Shown: positions 24,553 through 37,660, counted from the first letter of the stretch. The stretch is 64,000 nucleotides of DNA from Hyperoodon ampullatus (GCA_949752795.1 OX457068.1:58965582-59029581), one strand, 5' to 3'. Notes: generated by a model from the letters alone, not told the origin. Numbers and translations: made by a program.

Positions 24553-24770
24553 AGTGTTCCCTTTACTGGAATACTGTTTTCCTTACTCTTCCTTTTGTTT
24601 CAGGTAACATTTCTTCAAAAAGGCTTTCCCCAACCTTCAATTAAAGTGTCTTGTTATAAGTAAACACTTATGAGGTTTGTAATTTGTTTTGTGTCAGATT
24701 ATTAGTTTAATAGTTGTCAGTTCTCTACAGTGAGTGACTATTGTTTTACCTGCTCAGTATTCCTCCATAT
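24553..24770 (+). mobile_element. L2 fragment
   Basis: CTTTACTGGAATACTGTTTT, then CAGGTAACATTTCTTCAAAA and GGCTTTCCCCAACC (about 24560-24640) follow the L2 3' region order. It is old and diverged. Confidence 0.5.
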
Positions 24771-26049
24771 TTTCTGTGACTTCTCTGGAAACTTCTTCCC
24801 CACTCCATCTATGTTATCTCCCCTAGAAATACCTTTTCTCCTATATAATTGTAATCTCACCCCAACAACAATTTCTAGTAGAGTAATGGGCACATTTATC
24901 TAGCCACAATTCTTCCCTAGGAGTTTGCAAACCTCAATGATCATAGTCAACATTTTCTCAAGTAGAATTCTGAGGTTCTTGCTAGTCGTGTCACCACAAT
25001 TTGGTGAAATCCTAGATGTCTACAATGGGAGAGAATGTGCCTGACATACATAAAGAATCAGAGATGAGAAAAGGATTGAGAGTACCAGAAGTGTTTGAAC
25101 GCCTGGTTCTAGTTGTTCCAGAAGCTAGATTACAATATTGACCTTCTTAGAGACAGACTGGAGATGATTTTATGAGATATTCCAGTCAATCTTTTTTTTC
25201 CCTTAAGTTAGATTGAGTTAAATCATTGTCACTGGCAATTAAAATTGTTGATTACTAATATGCCCTGGGATATGTAAGGTCCACTAAGTCATCCTTTGTC
25301 TATCTGTACGTGATGTCCAGTCCTCCATTTTTCTTCAGAACAAACATCTTTTATAGTTTTGTGAAGGAAGCTCTATCTGCTAAGAGTGTATTGAACTACA
25401 AAGGAATCTAAATACTAATAATCTCACTTTGACTTTTTCATTGCTTTCTAGACCTTGAATGTTTGTGTGAAGGTTTCTTTTTCTTTCTTTCTTTTTTTTT
25501 TTTTTTTTTGACATCTGGAAAGTGTACAGACTGTGGAACTTAATTTAAATATCTTGGTATAATGTCAAACATTCTAGAATATTTTCTATTACTTCTCTTC
25601 CTTTCCATCCTCCCAAAAGGTAAACTCTTCTTTGAAAATACATTGAAAACATGTCTTCTTTATAGACATGTCTTTTGCTGATTCCTAGCATTTAAAACTT
25701 CCCAAGTTCTATCATCTTAGGTATGAGTGGGAAGTGACCCAGCTTCTTTTGTCACATTTTCTTGAGATTACCCTGCTAATAAAGGTTTCAGGGATCTGAC
25801 TGGGCAATGTAAAAAAGCTTCCCCTCTCTCTCAAAATTCCTATCCTGGGACCAGGTTATTGCCAACTCACCATATGCTTAGTATATTTCAGGGAGTAAAG
25901 TCAAGTTGGAACTCTGTTTCTCTTACTGTTTCACCATGATTGTTTGTACAACAGATGCAGGCAATCCATCAAATCCAGGAGAAACTGAGAGGAAATTGCT
26001 CTCATAACCATAGACACTGAAACACAATTAAATTCTCTCTTAAAAAAAC
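24771..26049. other. Non-coding, nothing recognised
   Basis: AT-rich sequence with a T run at 25493-25509. I see no gene and no assigned repeat. Confidence 0.5.
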
Positions 26050-26056
26050 AACATAG

Positions 26057-26196
26057 GGACTTCCCTGGAGGTCCAGTGGTTAAGACTCTGTGCTTCCAAT
26101 GCAGGGGGTGTGGGTTAATTCCCTGGTCAGGGAACTAAGATCCCACATGCCACATGGTATGGCCAAAAAAAAAAAACCCCAAAGACAAAAAAAATA
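26057..26196 (+). mobile_element. Short CHR-family tRNA-derived SINE
   Basis: The head is GGACTTCCCTGGAGGTCCAG, followed by GGTTAATTCCCTGGTCAGGG and GGCCAAAAAAAA. This short form is just the tRNA-related part plus an A-rich tail. Flanking AACATAG at 26050-26056 and 26197-26203 forms a 7-bp TSD. Confidence 0.87.
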
Positions 26197-26203
26197 AACA
26201 TAG

Positions 26204-27045
26204 ACCATTATTTTGACCCTTTGGGGGAAAGATGTATCATTAATATTAAAATATTTAAATAATCCATTTAGATGTATATTAAACAAAAACCTTATGGAAA
26301 TAAAAATTGTAGAATTAGATGTGAGAAATAATAACATGTGACTAAACTTTTAAAGTTTACAAAATACATTTAAAATATTCAGCAGCTCACAAGAGGCAAC
26401 TTTTTTGAGATGAAGAAAATAAATTTAGGTTTGGGAAGTGACTGAATAAGTATTGTCAGATAAAGTACAAGTGTGATGTATCCAGTTATATTTGAATGTT
26501 GGATAAGCAACAAATTTTAGTTAAATATATTTCAAACATTGCATGCTTATCTGAAATTCATATTTAGCTGGGTGTCCTACAATTTTATATTCTGAATCTG
26601 GGAATCCTAGATAAAACTAAGGTTACAAAGTTTATATTTGGCAAAGCAGGACATCCTTAAAAACCAATGGGGTATATGATAGCTGACACGAACTTCAAAA
26701 AGATTCTAGCATACACACAGATGAAATTATTGTCATTATCACGACATAAAATAAATAATTTCTGCACAACCCAGATATTCAGGTGAAAGCTAGTGTGAAA
26801 TTGTCCATGAATAGGCACTAATTCTGGTGGGCCCTTTTGAAATATGGGGGGTATATTGACCCAGTAGGAATAAGAATTCATCAGGCAGATTTCTTCACTG
26901 GTTATCCACCACATCCATCAATTCCTGAGGATTAAGGCATTATTTGAATGCAATGTGTGCTCTGGGATATTTAAGAAGAACTAGTCCATCATTTAAAAAA
27001 AAACTGACAAATAGGTTTCAAATCTCAGCTTGGACCCTAATTAAA
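26204..27045. other. Non-coding, nothing recognised
   Basis: AT-rich unique-looking sequence. An 85-codon minus frame at 26657-26914 has no recognisable features. Confidence 0.5.
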
Positions 27046-27056
27046 AATAGATCCCA

Positions 27057-27280
27057 GGGCTTCCCTGGTGGCGCAGTGGTTGAGAGTCCACCTGCCGATG
27101 CAGGGGACACGGGTTCATGCCCCGGTCTGGGAAGATCCCACATGCCGCAGAGCAGCTGGGCCTGTGAGCCATGGCCGCTGAGCCTGCGCGTCCGGAGCCT
27201 GTGTTCCACAACGGGAGAGGCCGCAAAAGTGAGAGGCCCTCTTACTGCAAACAAAACAAAACAAAACAAAACAAAAAAAC
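27057..27280 (+). mobile_element. CHR-2-type SINE
   Basis: The head is CTTCCCTGGTGGCGCAGTGG, the B box near 27112 reads GGTTCATGCCC, and a GC-rich body has GAGCCATGGCCGCTGAGCCT and GAGAGGCCGCAAAAGTGAG. The (AAAAC)n tail ends at 27280. The TSD is AATAGATCCCA (27046-27056) against AATAGATTCCA (27281-27291), 10 of 11. Low divergence and high GC content suggest a rather recent insertion. This is the element that most points to a cetacean source. Confidence 0.93.
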
Positions 27281-27291
27281 AATAGATTCCA

Positions 27292-28247
27292 AAAGGGACA
27301 TTTCATAAACAAAAGAGAAATAAGACCTTTTAGACTCTTGTACTCTTTGGGAATAAGTGTGGGAAGTAAGTCAATGAAGCTATGCTAGAAAACTTTGGAG
27401 GGGTCCTTGGTTCATTCTCTAGCACAGATATTTATAGATCCTACTAAGTCCTATTTATTTTTCAATAATAAAGTTTTCATTAATACAGTTTTCAGATGGT
27501 TAAAGCTGTATGTGAGTACAAAGAAAACAGGTAAGCAGCCTATTGTTTTTATCAACAGAAATTTCATCAAAAATCTGAGTTTTTAATTCCAGAGTTAGCA
27601 CTCATAGAGAAATTCTAAAAAGAAATATATGGCATTTTTTTTTCCAGAAGTGAAGTAACAAGAGTTCTGTTACTTGCTTTCTAACTAGTATCATGCTAGA
27701 CAGAAATGGTCAGTAGTGGCTGTAACTGTAATGTGCATATTATAGGTTTCAGCTTAGCAAACAGTTTCCTCTTTTCAGTGAGTATATTCACAGAATACCA
27801 AAAATACAGCACCAGTAGGGTAATCAGGACCATTGAGAATACTAAGGAATGGGATATTTTCCTTTAGGTGACAGAACTGAAAGCCTCCAAGCAAGGAATC
27901 ACTTGAATGATACATAATAAACTAACATCACTTTATTGTGTTTTAGATAAATCTACAATTTTAGAGTTTCAATCGTAAATTTGAGCATTCTGGAATAAAG
28001 TGAACTGCAAATAACATACCTGGTGCTTGTCTATAGTGTCATGAGAAACGTGGACACAGACTCTACTGTGGATTGAATGATACCAGAGAGGATTCAGCAA
28101 GTCCCAATTTGTATGAGCTTAAATTAAGTAAGAGACAGTAAGAAGCTTAACATTTGACCACAAATGCAACACTGAAAAACATTAAGTGTGGATTTCCAGG
28201 GCAGTGCAAGAAATTATAAATTTTTATAAAATATAGACATGTGGAAA
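27292..28247. other. Non-coding, nothing recognised
   Basis: Unique-looking sequence up to the L1-C insertion. No gene is seen. Confidence 0.5.
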
Positions 28248-28262
28248 GGATCATACCATTTT
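28248..28262. repeat. L1-C target-site duplication, left copy
   Basis: GGATCATACCATTTT pairs with 34236-34250 (14 of 15). It adjoins the poly-T that is the L1-C tail on this strand. Confidence 0.85.
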
Positions 28263-28479
28263 TTTTGAATTTTTCAATTTTATTTTAATTCTTCTTTTAA
28301 ATAGCAGGTTATTATTAGTCATCAATTTTATACACATCAGTGTATACATGTCAATCCCAATCGCCCAATTCAGTACACTACCATCCCCACCCTCTCATGG
28401 CCTTCCCCCTTGGTGTCCATATGTTTGTTCTCTACATCTATGTCTAAACTTCTGCCCTGCAAACTGGTTCATCTCTACT

Positions 28480-31400
28480 ATTTTTCTAAGTTCCACATAC
28501 ATGCATTAATATATGATATTTATTTTTTTCTTTCTGACTTACTTCACTCTGTATGACAGTCTCTAGATCCATCCACGTCTCAACAAATATGCAATTTCAT
28601 TCTTTTTTATGGCTGATTAACATTCCATTGTATATATGTACCATGACTTCTTTATCCATTTGTCTGTAGATGGGCATTTAGGTTGCTTCCATGAACTGGC
28701 TATTGTAAAGAGTGCTTCAATGAAAATTGGAGTGCATGTATCTTTTGGAAGTATGGCTTTCTCTGGGTGTATGCCCAGTAGTGGGATTGCTGGATCATAT
28801 AGTAATTCTATTTTTAGTTTTTTAAGGAACCTCCATACTGTTCTCATTGAGGCTGCATCAACTTACATTCCCACCAACAGTGCAAGAGGGTTCCCTTTTC
28901 TCCACACCCTCTCCAGCATTTGTTGTTTGTAGATTTTCTGATGATGTTCATTCTAACTGGTGAGAGGTGATACCTCATTGTAGTTTTGATTTGCATTTCT
29001 CTAATAACTACTGGTGTTGAGCAGATTTTCATGTGCTTCATGACCATCTCTATGTCTCCTTTGGAGAAATGTCTATTTAGGTCTTCTGCCCATTTTTGGA
29101 TTGGGTTGTTTGTTTCTTTAATATTGAGCTGCATGATCTGTTTATATATTTTGGAGATTAATCCTTTGTCTATTGATTCATTTGCAAATATTTTCTCCCA
29201 TTCTGAAGGCTTTCTTTTAGTCTTGTTTATCGTTTCCTTTGTTGTGCAAAAGCTTTTAAGATTCATTAGGTCCCATTGTTTATTTTTGTTTTTATTTCCA
29301 TTACTCTAGGAGGTAGATCAAAAAAGATCTTGTTGTGATTTATGTCAAAGAGTGTTCTTCCTATGTTTTCCTCTAAGAGTTTTATAGTGTCTGGTCTTAC
29401 ATTTAGGTCTCAAATTCATTTTCAGTTTATTTTTGTGTATGGTGTTAGGGAGTGTTCTAATTTCATCCTTTTACATGTAGCTGTCCAGTTTTCTCAGCAC
29501 CACTTATTGAAGAGACTGTCTTTTCTCCATTGTATATTGTGGCCTCCTTTGTCACAGATCAGTTAACCATAGGTGCATGAGTTTATCTCTGGGCTTTCTA
29601 TATTGTTCCATTGATCTATGCTTCCGATTTTGTGCCAGTACCATATTGTCTTGATTACAGTAGCTTTGTAGTATAGTCTGAAGTCAGAGAGTCTGATTCC
29701 ACCAGCTCTGTTTTTTTTTTTACCTCAAGACTGCTTTGGCTATTGCGGGTCTTTTTTGTCTCTATACAAATTTTAAGATTTTTTTGTTCTAGTTCCATAA
29801 AAAATGCCATTGGTAATTTGATAGAGATTGCACTGAATCTGTAGATTCCTTTGTGTAGTATAGTCATTTTCACAATATTGATTCTTCCAATCCAAGAACA
29901 TGGTATATCTCTCCATCTGTTGGTATGATTTTTAATTTCTTTCATCAATGTCTTATAGCTTTCTGCATACAGGTCTTTTGTCTCCCTAGGTAGGTTTACT
30001 CCTAGTTATTTTATTCTTTTTGTTGCAATGGTAAATGGGAGTGTTTCCTTAATTTCTCTTTCAAATTTTTCATCATTAGTGACTAGGAATGCAAGAGATT
30101 ATTTTGCATTAATTTTGTAACCTGCAACTTTACCAAATTCGTTGATTAACTCTAGTAGTTTTCTGGTGGCATTTTTTAGGATTCTCTATGTATAATATCA
30201 TACCATCTGAAAACAGTGACAGTTTTACTTCTTATTGTCCAAATTGTATTATTTTATTTCTTTCCCTTCTTTGATAGCCGAGGCTAGGACTTCCAAAACT
30301 ATGTTGAATAATAGTGGAGAGAGTGGAAATCCTGGTCTTGTTCCTGATCTTAGAGGAAATGTTTTCAGTTTTTCACCATTGAGAATGATGTTTGCTGTGG
30401 GTTTGTTGTATATAGCCTTTATTATGTTGAGGTAGGTTCCCTCTATTCCCACTCTCTGGAGAGTTTTTGTCATACATGGGTGTTGAATTTTGTCAAAAGC
30501 TTTTTCTGCCTCTATTGAGATGATCATATCGTTTTTATTCTTCAATTTGTTAATATGGTGTATCACATTGATTGATTTGTGGATATTGCAGAATCCTTGC
30601 ATCCCTGGGATAAATCCCACTTGGTAATTGTGTATGATCCTTTTAATATGTTGTTGGATTCTGCCTGCTAGTATTTTGTTAAGGATTTTTGCATCTATAT
30701 TCATCAGGGATATTGGTCTATAATTTTATTTTGTTGTAGTATCTTTGTCTGCTTTTGGTTCAGTGTGATGGTGGCCTCATAGAATGGGTTTGGGAGTGTT
30801 CCTTCCACTGGAAATTTTAGGAAGAGTTTCATAAGGATGGGTGTTAGTTCTTCTCTAAATGTTTGATAGAATTTACCTGTGAGGCTATCTGGTTCTGAGC
30901 TTTTGTTTCTTGGAAGATTTTTAATCACACTATCAAATTCATTACTTGTGAATAGTCCGTTCATATTTTCTACTTCTTCCTGGCTCAGTCTTGGAAGGTT
31001 ATACCTTTCTCAAAATTTGTTTATTTCTTCCAGGTTGTCCAATCTATTGGCATAGAGTTGTTTGTAGTAGTCTCTTAGGATGCTTTGTATTTCTGTGGTG
31101 TCTGTTGTAACTTCTCATTTTTCATTTCTAATTTTATTGATTTGAGTCCTCTCCCTGTTTTTCTTGAAGAGTCTGGCTAATGGTTTATCAATTTTGTTTA
31201 TCCTCTCAAAGAACCACCTTTTAGTTTTATTGATCTTTGCTATTGTTTTCTTTGTGTCTATTTCATTTATTTCTGCTCTGATATTTGTGGTTTCTTTCCT
31301 TCTTCTAACTTTGCATCTTGTTAGTTCTTCTTTCTCTAGGGCCTTTAGGTGTAAGTTCAGATTGCTTATTTGAGATTTTTCTTGTTTCTTGAGGTAGGCT

Positions 31401-32308
31401 TGTAGAGCTATAAACTTCCCTCTTAGAACTGCTTTTGCTGCACCCCATAGGTTTTGGATCATCGTGTTTTTCATTGTCATTTGTCTCTAAGTATTTTTTG
31501 ATTTCCTCTTTGCTTTCTTCAGTGATCTCTTGGTTATTTAGTAACATATTGTTTAGCCTCATTGTGTTTGTGGTATTTTTTAACTTTTTTTTCCCTGTAA
31601 TTCATTTCTAATCTCATAGCATTGTGGTCAGAAAAGATGCTTGATATGATTTTAATTTTCTTAAATTTACTGCGGCCTGACTTGTGACCCAACATATGAT
31701 TTATCCTGGAGAATGTTCCATGCACACTTGAGAAGAAAGTGTAATCTCTGTTTTTGGATGGAATGTCCTATAAATATCAATTAAGTCTATCTGGTCTATT
31801 GTGTCATTTAAAGCTTCTGTTTCCTTATTTATTTTTATTTTGCATGATCTGTCCATTGGTATAAGTGAGGTGTTAATATCCCCCACTATTTTTTTGTTAC
31901 TGTCGATTTCCTCTTTTATAGCTGTTAGCAGTTGCCTTATGTATTGTGGTGCTCCAGTGTTGGGTGCATATATATTTATAATTGTTATATCTTCTTCTTG
32001 GATTGCTCCCTTGATCATTATGTAGTGTCCTTCCTTGTCTCTTGTAACATTCTTTATTTTAAAGTCTATTTTACCTGATATGAGTATTGCTACTCCAGCT
32101 TTCTTTTGATTTTCATTTACATGGAATATCTTTTTCCATCTCCTCACTTTCAGTCTGTATGTGTCCCTAGGTCTGAAGTGGGTCTCTTGTAGATAGCATA
32201 TATATGCATCTTGTTTTTGTGTCCATTCAGCAAGACTGTGTCTTTGGTTGGATAATTTATTGCATTCACGTTTAAGGTAATTATTGGTATGTATGTTCCT
32301 ATGACCGT
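28480..32308 (-). pseudogene. L1-C ORF2 remnant
   Basis: The usual start codon is ACG here (minus strand, about 32306-32308), so even the start is lost. The endonuclease part keeps GDINTSL but the metal-site SRIDHILGHK reads SRINHMLGHK. SDHNAMRLE is intact. In the reverse transcriptase, motif A reads [12 protein letters not shown] (Asp to Glu) and motif C FSDGMILY (second Asp lost), so catalysis would fail. The distal Cys/His segment [18 protein letters not shown] is intact near 28890. Several frameshifts separate the blocks. Confidence 0.9.
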
Positions 32309-32369
32309 TTTCTTAATTGTTTTGGGTTTGTTTTTGTAGGTCCTTTTCTTCTCTTGTGTTTCCCACTTA

Positions 32370-33268
32370 GAGAAGTTCCTTTAGCATTTCTTGTAGAGCT
32401 TGTTTGGTGGTGTTGCATTCTCTTAGCTTTTATTTATCTGTAAAGCTTTTGATTTCTCCAACGAATGTGAATGAGATCCTTGCCAGGTAACATAATCTTG
32501 GTTGTAGGTTCTTCCCTTTCATCACTTTAAGTATATCATACCACTCCCTTCTGGCTTGTAGAGTTTCTGCTGAGAAATCAGCTGTTAACCTTATGGGAGT
32601 TCCCTTGTAGGTTATTTGTCATTTTTCTCTTTCTGCTTTCGATAATTTAACTTTGTCTTTAATTTTTGCCAATTTGATACTATGTGTCTTGGCATGTTTG
32701 TCCTTGGGTTTGTCCTGTATGGGACTCACTGCACTTCCTGGACTTAGGTGGCTATTTCCTTTCCCATGTTAGGGAAGTTTTTGACTATAATCTCTTCAAA
32801 TATTTTCTTTTGTCCTTTCTCTCTCTCTTCTCCTTCTGGGAACCTTATAATGTGAATATTATTACATTTAATGTTGTCCCAGAGGTCTTTTAGGCTGTCT
32901 TCATTTCTTTTCATTCTTTTTACTTTATTCTGTTCTGTAGCAGTGAATTCCACCATTCTATCTTCCTGGTCACTTATCCGTTCTTCTGCCTCAGGTATTC
33001 TGCTATTGATTCATTCTAGTTTAGTTTTCATTTCAGTCTTTACATTGTTCATCACTCTTTGTTCTTTAATTCTTCCAGGTCTTTGTTAAACATTTCTTGC
33101 CATCTTTTCGATCTTTGCCTCCATTCTTTTTCTGAGATCTTGGATCATCTTCACTATCATTATTCTGAATTCTTTTTCTGGAAGGTTGCCTATCTCCACT
33201 TCATTTAGTTGTTTTTCTGGGGTCTTATCTTGTTCCTTCATCTGGTATACAGCCCTCTGCCTTTTCAT
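32370..33268 (-). pseudogene. L1-C ORF1 remnant
   Basis: The start at 33268 gives MKRQRAVYQMKEQDKTPEKQ, then IGNLPEKEFRIMIVKMIQDL. The frame breaks after 60 codons. The central RNA-recognition block reads NIHIIRFPEGEE where relatives have an Ile-Gly-Val type core. The end is approximate. Confidence 0.85.
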
Positions 33269-34144
33269 CTTGTCTATCTTTCTGTGAATGTGGTCTTTTT
33301 TCCACAGCCTGCAGGATTGTAGTTCTTCTTGCTTCTGTTGTCTGCTCTCTGGTGGATGAGGTTAACTAAGAGTCTTCTGTAAGTTTCCTGATGGGAGGGA
33401 CTGGTGGTGGGTAGAGCTGACTGTTGCTCTGGTGGGCAGAGCTCAGTAAAACTTTAATCTGCTTGACTGTTGATGGGTGGGGCTGGGTTCCCTCTCTGTT
33501 GGTTGTTAGGCCTGAGGCAACCCAACACTGGAGCCTGCCTGTGTTCTTTGTTGGGGCTAATGACAGACCTTGGGAGGGCTCACGCCAAGGAGTACTGTCC
33601 AGAAATTCTGCTGCCAGTGTCCTTGTCCCCACAGTGAGCCACAGCCACACCCATCTCTGCAGGAGATCCTCCAACACCAACAGGTAGGTCTGGATCTGTC
33701 TCCCCTGGCATCACTGCTCCTTCCCCTGGGTCCCAATGCACACACTACTTTGTGTGTGTCCTCCAAGAGTGGAGTCTCTGTTTCCACCAGTCCTGTCCAT
33801 GTCCTGCCATCAAATCCCACTAGCCTTCAAAGTCTGATTGTCTAAGAATTCCTCCACCCATTGCTGGAAGCCTGACGTGGGGCTCAGAACCTTCACTACA
33901 GTGGGTGGACTTCTGTGGTATAAGTGTTCTCTAGTCTGTGAGTCACCAACCCAGCAGTTATTGGAATTGATTTTACTGTGATTGTGTTCCTCCTACTGTC
34001 TCGTTGTCTTTGGATGTTGTGTATATTTTTTGGTGAGTTCCAGTGTCTTCCTATCAATGATTGTCCAGCAGCTAGTTGTGATTCTTATGTTCTCACAACA
34101 GGGAGTGAGAGCACATCCTTCTACTCCATCATCTTGGTTCCTCT

Positions 34145-34235
34145 CTCTATCTCAACATTCTTTTCTGGGACAGATGATGGTGGGACTCTCATTGATCCTT
34201 TGCAGAGCAGAATCCAGTTTATCAGAGAGAAAATT
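34145..34235 (-). other. Candidate L1 5' transduction (about 91 bp)
   Basis: This stretch lies between the canonical L1 head and the right-hand TSD of L1-C. It has no match in the sequence upstream of L1-D or in the L1-A/L1-E 5' UTRs. If the TSD is correct it was carried in with the element, as when transcription starts upstream of a source L1. It could also be an unusual lineage-specific 5' extension. Confidence 0.5.
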
Positions 34236-34250
34236 GGATGATACCATTTT
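34236..34250. repeat. L1-C target-site duplication, right copy
   Basis: GGATGATACCATTTT differs from the left copy at one base. Confidence 0.85.
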
Positions 34251-35900
34251 ATCTAAGGAAATTAATCCCTATATGTGATGCTAGAAGAGCAGATAAAACT
34301 ACAGGTAGAAAGTCACACAGATTTAATTAAGGAGATGCACAGGCATCACTGTCAGTTCCTTGGGAATAGCTCCACCCAAGCTCAAGCTCATGGATTATTC
34401 ACGTGAGCACTTTTTCCATCTTACTAGAACAGAGAAGTCAATAAATCATGACCATTTTTGAAATCAAGATGCTGTTTATTCCCCATAAGTTATCTGTAGT
34501 GCACTGTGGGAAAATGAATAACACATAAGTATCTCCTGCTTCAAATTCCTTCCTTTAGCATTTGAAATTATTTGCCATTTGACATGTAAGTTCCTTAACC
34601 TATCTGAGCAGAGATTTGTCCTTACAAAGCAGTTAGGTCTAATGAGATTTTACCAGAGGTGGAAGTTTAGCACAAGGGAGCAGACTGTCAATAAATTTTA
34701 CCATATGGACACTGTCATTGTTTGCCCTTAATAATGAGGGAGCAATACCAGGTCCATTCAGAGAAGTGAGTGTCTGACCTTCAGACAGAAGATTTAATGC
34801 ATAGTAGAAAATAGATAGAGTCTGGGCATAGTGTGTGATAAAGTAAACGTTCTTATAAAACAATTTTAATTCGTTCTTCAAATGTTTGTCTCATTCCAAT
34901 TACATAACAAAATTCACTCTAGTCTTGAGGAGAAAAAGTTCACTAATTTTGGCAGACAATACAATATACTCTGCTTATGTGGAGACTGATAGTGTTGTTG
35001 ACTTGCCACCCTGGAGCCCAATTGGCAACTAGTTAGTCAGGGATAACATGAACTCTGCAGAAAGGATTTTGAAGTCTTTCTTGCCATATCTCTTTATGAA
35101 ACAGAGAAACATGAGGAAGGAGAAAGAAACTGTCATTAAACTCTGATGCAGGGAAACATATATACAAGGTTTAATCCAGTGTATGATGGCTTCTCAGACT
35201 TAACTCCTTTGAACATGCTATTTATCTCCCAAAGCATGAAGGACCAAAAGAGCCAGAGATGCCATCATCTAGAACAGAATGTTATTCAGAAGCATAAAAT
35301 TGTCATCCCAAGGAGAAATTTATTGGAAAAAAAATTAGAACAAAGAAATAATATATCTATCCTCTGTTCAAATCTACCTATACAACTACTGCTCCACAAA
35401 GCAAGGAAAAGCAATCATTCATATAGCTGAGGACCTTGCATCTTTGTGTGTTTATGGTTCTGGGAACAATTTAAAAGACTGGCAATGAAGGTTTTTCAAT
35501 GACATTTATATAGGTATTAAAATACTTATTGTCACCAGCTATGTCTGACCAATTTGTATGACATGTTCACGAGAAATCTGCTTCTCTGAGGGGCTGAGAA
35601 GCCTCACTGGAGAGACTTTCTCTGAAGAGAAGAATCAAACAGAAAAGCTTGACCTATTAATGCAACCCTAGTAACTTGCAGGTGAATGTGCCTATTGGAT
35701 TTGAACTGAGGCTTATAGTATAACTTAATAGGTAAGGGGAGAGGAGTGTGAGAAAACATTGAAAAAGCTGTTTTTAATAAGACCTAGATCAGATACTAGA
35801 GAATGAGGTGGTCCTCCAACAGTAAAACTCTAACATAACGACATCATAGGAAAAGAGATAATGAAATTTTCTTGTTCTTGACCACAGACTATCAACCAGA
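34251..35900. other. Non-coding, nothing recognised
   Basis: Unique-looking sequence. A 94-codon plus frame (35146-35430) and an 80-codon minus frame (34639-34881) have no recognisable domain. Confidence 0.5.
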
Positions 35901-35904
35901 TTTG

Positions 35905-36055
35905 GCCCATTGGAGGTTCCAGTACATTCTCTCTCTGAGCCTCATTTCCATCTGCAAGTTAGTAATGATAATATCAGTATATTATACTATAAAGTGTGGT
36001 ATATAATATTAAGAGTGCAAAGAGTATTAGAGATTACCTATTCAATAAATGAAGA
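35905..36055 (+). mobile_element. Possible MIR fragment
   Basis: TCTCTCTGAGCCTCATTTCC, then ATCTGCAAGTTAGTAATGAT and TATTCAATAAATGAA resemble the MIR core and end. Short and diverged. Confidence 0.45.
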
Positions 36056-37339
36056 AGAAGAAAGGAAAGTAGGAAGGGAGAGACAGATGAAAGGAGGGAA
36101 CAAAGGAGCAAGAGAACTAATAACTAGAATGACTAGAATGAAAAATTTTCTAAGATCACAAATATTACTTGTAATAAATTCATCAGTGGATTTCAGTTTT
36201 ATTTACTCCCAGTCCAGTATTTTTCAAATATGTTAGCTAGCTTATGATACATCTACAGTGAACTTCAAAATAATCTGTCCTGGGCAGGATATATTGTATA
36301 TATGTTAAGTAGTTTAAGCCTCAGTTTTAGGAGCCATTGTCCTCATTTATAATGCACACTGCAGGGGTTTTTCATTGAGAAAAGTCTATATTCTAGAAGC
36401 AGCTACTACAAGGTATCTTGATCAGCACCTCCTATTACACAAGTCAGACTGGTGAGTGGGAGAAATATTTTTATTGGTGAATTTAGCTATTCATCTACTG
36501 TTGGTCGACTCACTGGATGCTGAAGCTGGGATACGGGATGGCCAACTGTACAATATCATTTTACAAAAGGAACTTGAGTATCAGAGGATTTTGGTATCTG
36601 TGGGGTCCAGGAACCAATACCCTGTGGGACAACTATACAACTTTTAGTGGTGATTATTAAGCATTTTAGATGACTAAGAGGAGAGGGATTTGGAAGAAGG
36701 GATTGAGTTTTGCTGCTACTTATTTCAAAATTTGAAGGCCACATATACTATTGCATGTATGAAGAGCCCACACTGAATAAGTTATCTTTTTTCAGGCAAT
36801 GAACAAGTTGAAGTTGGGAAATCTAAGGGAATTGACTTTAAAAAGGAGATGTAATTAAATGAGGATATGGATTTGAAGAGATAACAGTAATGCTTTTTTG
36901 AAACACTTTTGAGAAGTTTATTTTTGGGGAGGAATATCAAAGTGGTATTAAATAAATAATGCTGCCAAAAGAACATCAGGAGCTTAGATGCTTTATGAGC
37001 ACAGATTCATGGAGCTGAATTAATGAGGACATTTTGTATGAAACCATGTGACAACCTGGATGCTATTTGTCATTGAAATGTAACTTAATATACACTTTAT
37101 ATGCTATAAAACGTTCACCTTCAGATTTAGTATATTACAATATGAATATATATGTGTGTGTGGATATGTGTATTTTTTATCAGTCTAATTCTCAGTGGGG
37201 ATGCATGCTGTCAGAAGGATGCGCCCTTAGATGTTGAACAGGGAGGGCAGCACCATTAGAGGGCTCTTACAAGTGGCCCCTGGTAATCTGCTAAAGAATT
37301 CCTACTAATGCGGAAGGCTGCAGGGCTCCTTATGTGGAA
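36056..37339. other. Non-coding, nothing recognised
   Basis: No gene is seen. A short TG run lies near 37152-37162. Confidence 0.5.
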
Positions 37340-37660
37340 TATATACACCTTAACCCAGTCACTGCCCTCCACCTGTCCTTCTATACACTGTTGCCAGATT
37401 CATCTTCTTTAATCTCCAGATTTATCATATTCCTCCCCAATTTATAACCTTTCAACAGTTACCTATTTCTCACAGATGAAATCCAAATATCTTTACCTGG
37501 CAGTTTAGACATTGCTAGGTATAGCCTACAGAAACCCTTCTCTCAAAATAAACTTGGGATTTTGATACTTTCTGCACATAGCTTAAACTTTCTTGACTGC
37601 ACTTGTCTTAAGCCTTTTCAGTCTGCTTGCTTTGCAAAATCTCATTCTGAAAAGAATCAA
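37340..37660 (+). mobile_element. L2 fragment
   Basis: ACCTTTCAACAGTTACCTAT, AGATGAAATCCAAATATCTT, then ACCTGGCAGTTTAGACATTG (37446-37515) follow the L2 order around its 'aaatccaaactccttagcctggc' block. It is old. Confidence 0.6.

Larger units (their letters stand above)
28263..34235 (-). mobile_element. L1-C: full-length LINE-1 with extra 5' sequence
   Basis: The element is complete from an A tail (poly-T from 28263) through 3' UTR, ORF2, ORF1 and a 5' UTR of about 870 bp. The typical L1 head, on the minus strand GAGGAACCAAGATGATGG, ends near 34144. The TSD shows that the inserted unit extends a further 91 bp to 34235. ORF1 and 3' UTR type group it with L1-B and L1-D. Stops and frameshifts make it inactive. 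Confidence 0.93.

Noticed and set aside
33366..34278. Several 87-104 codon frames on both strands
   Set aside because: They fall in the GC-richer L1-C 5' UTR; no ORF0-like or other conserved product is supported since L1-D lacks matching open frames.
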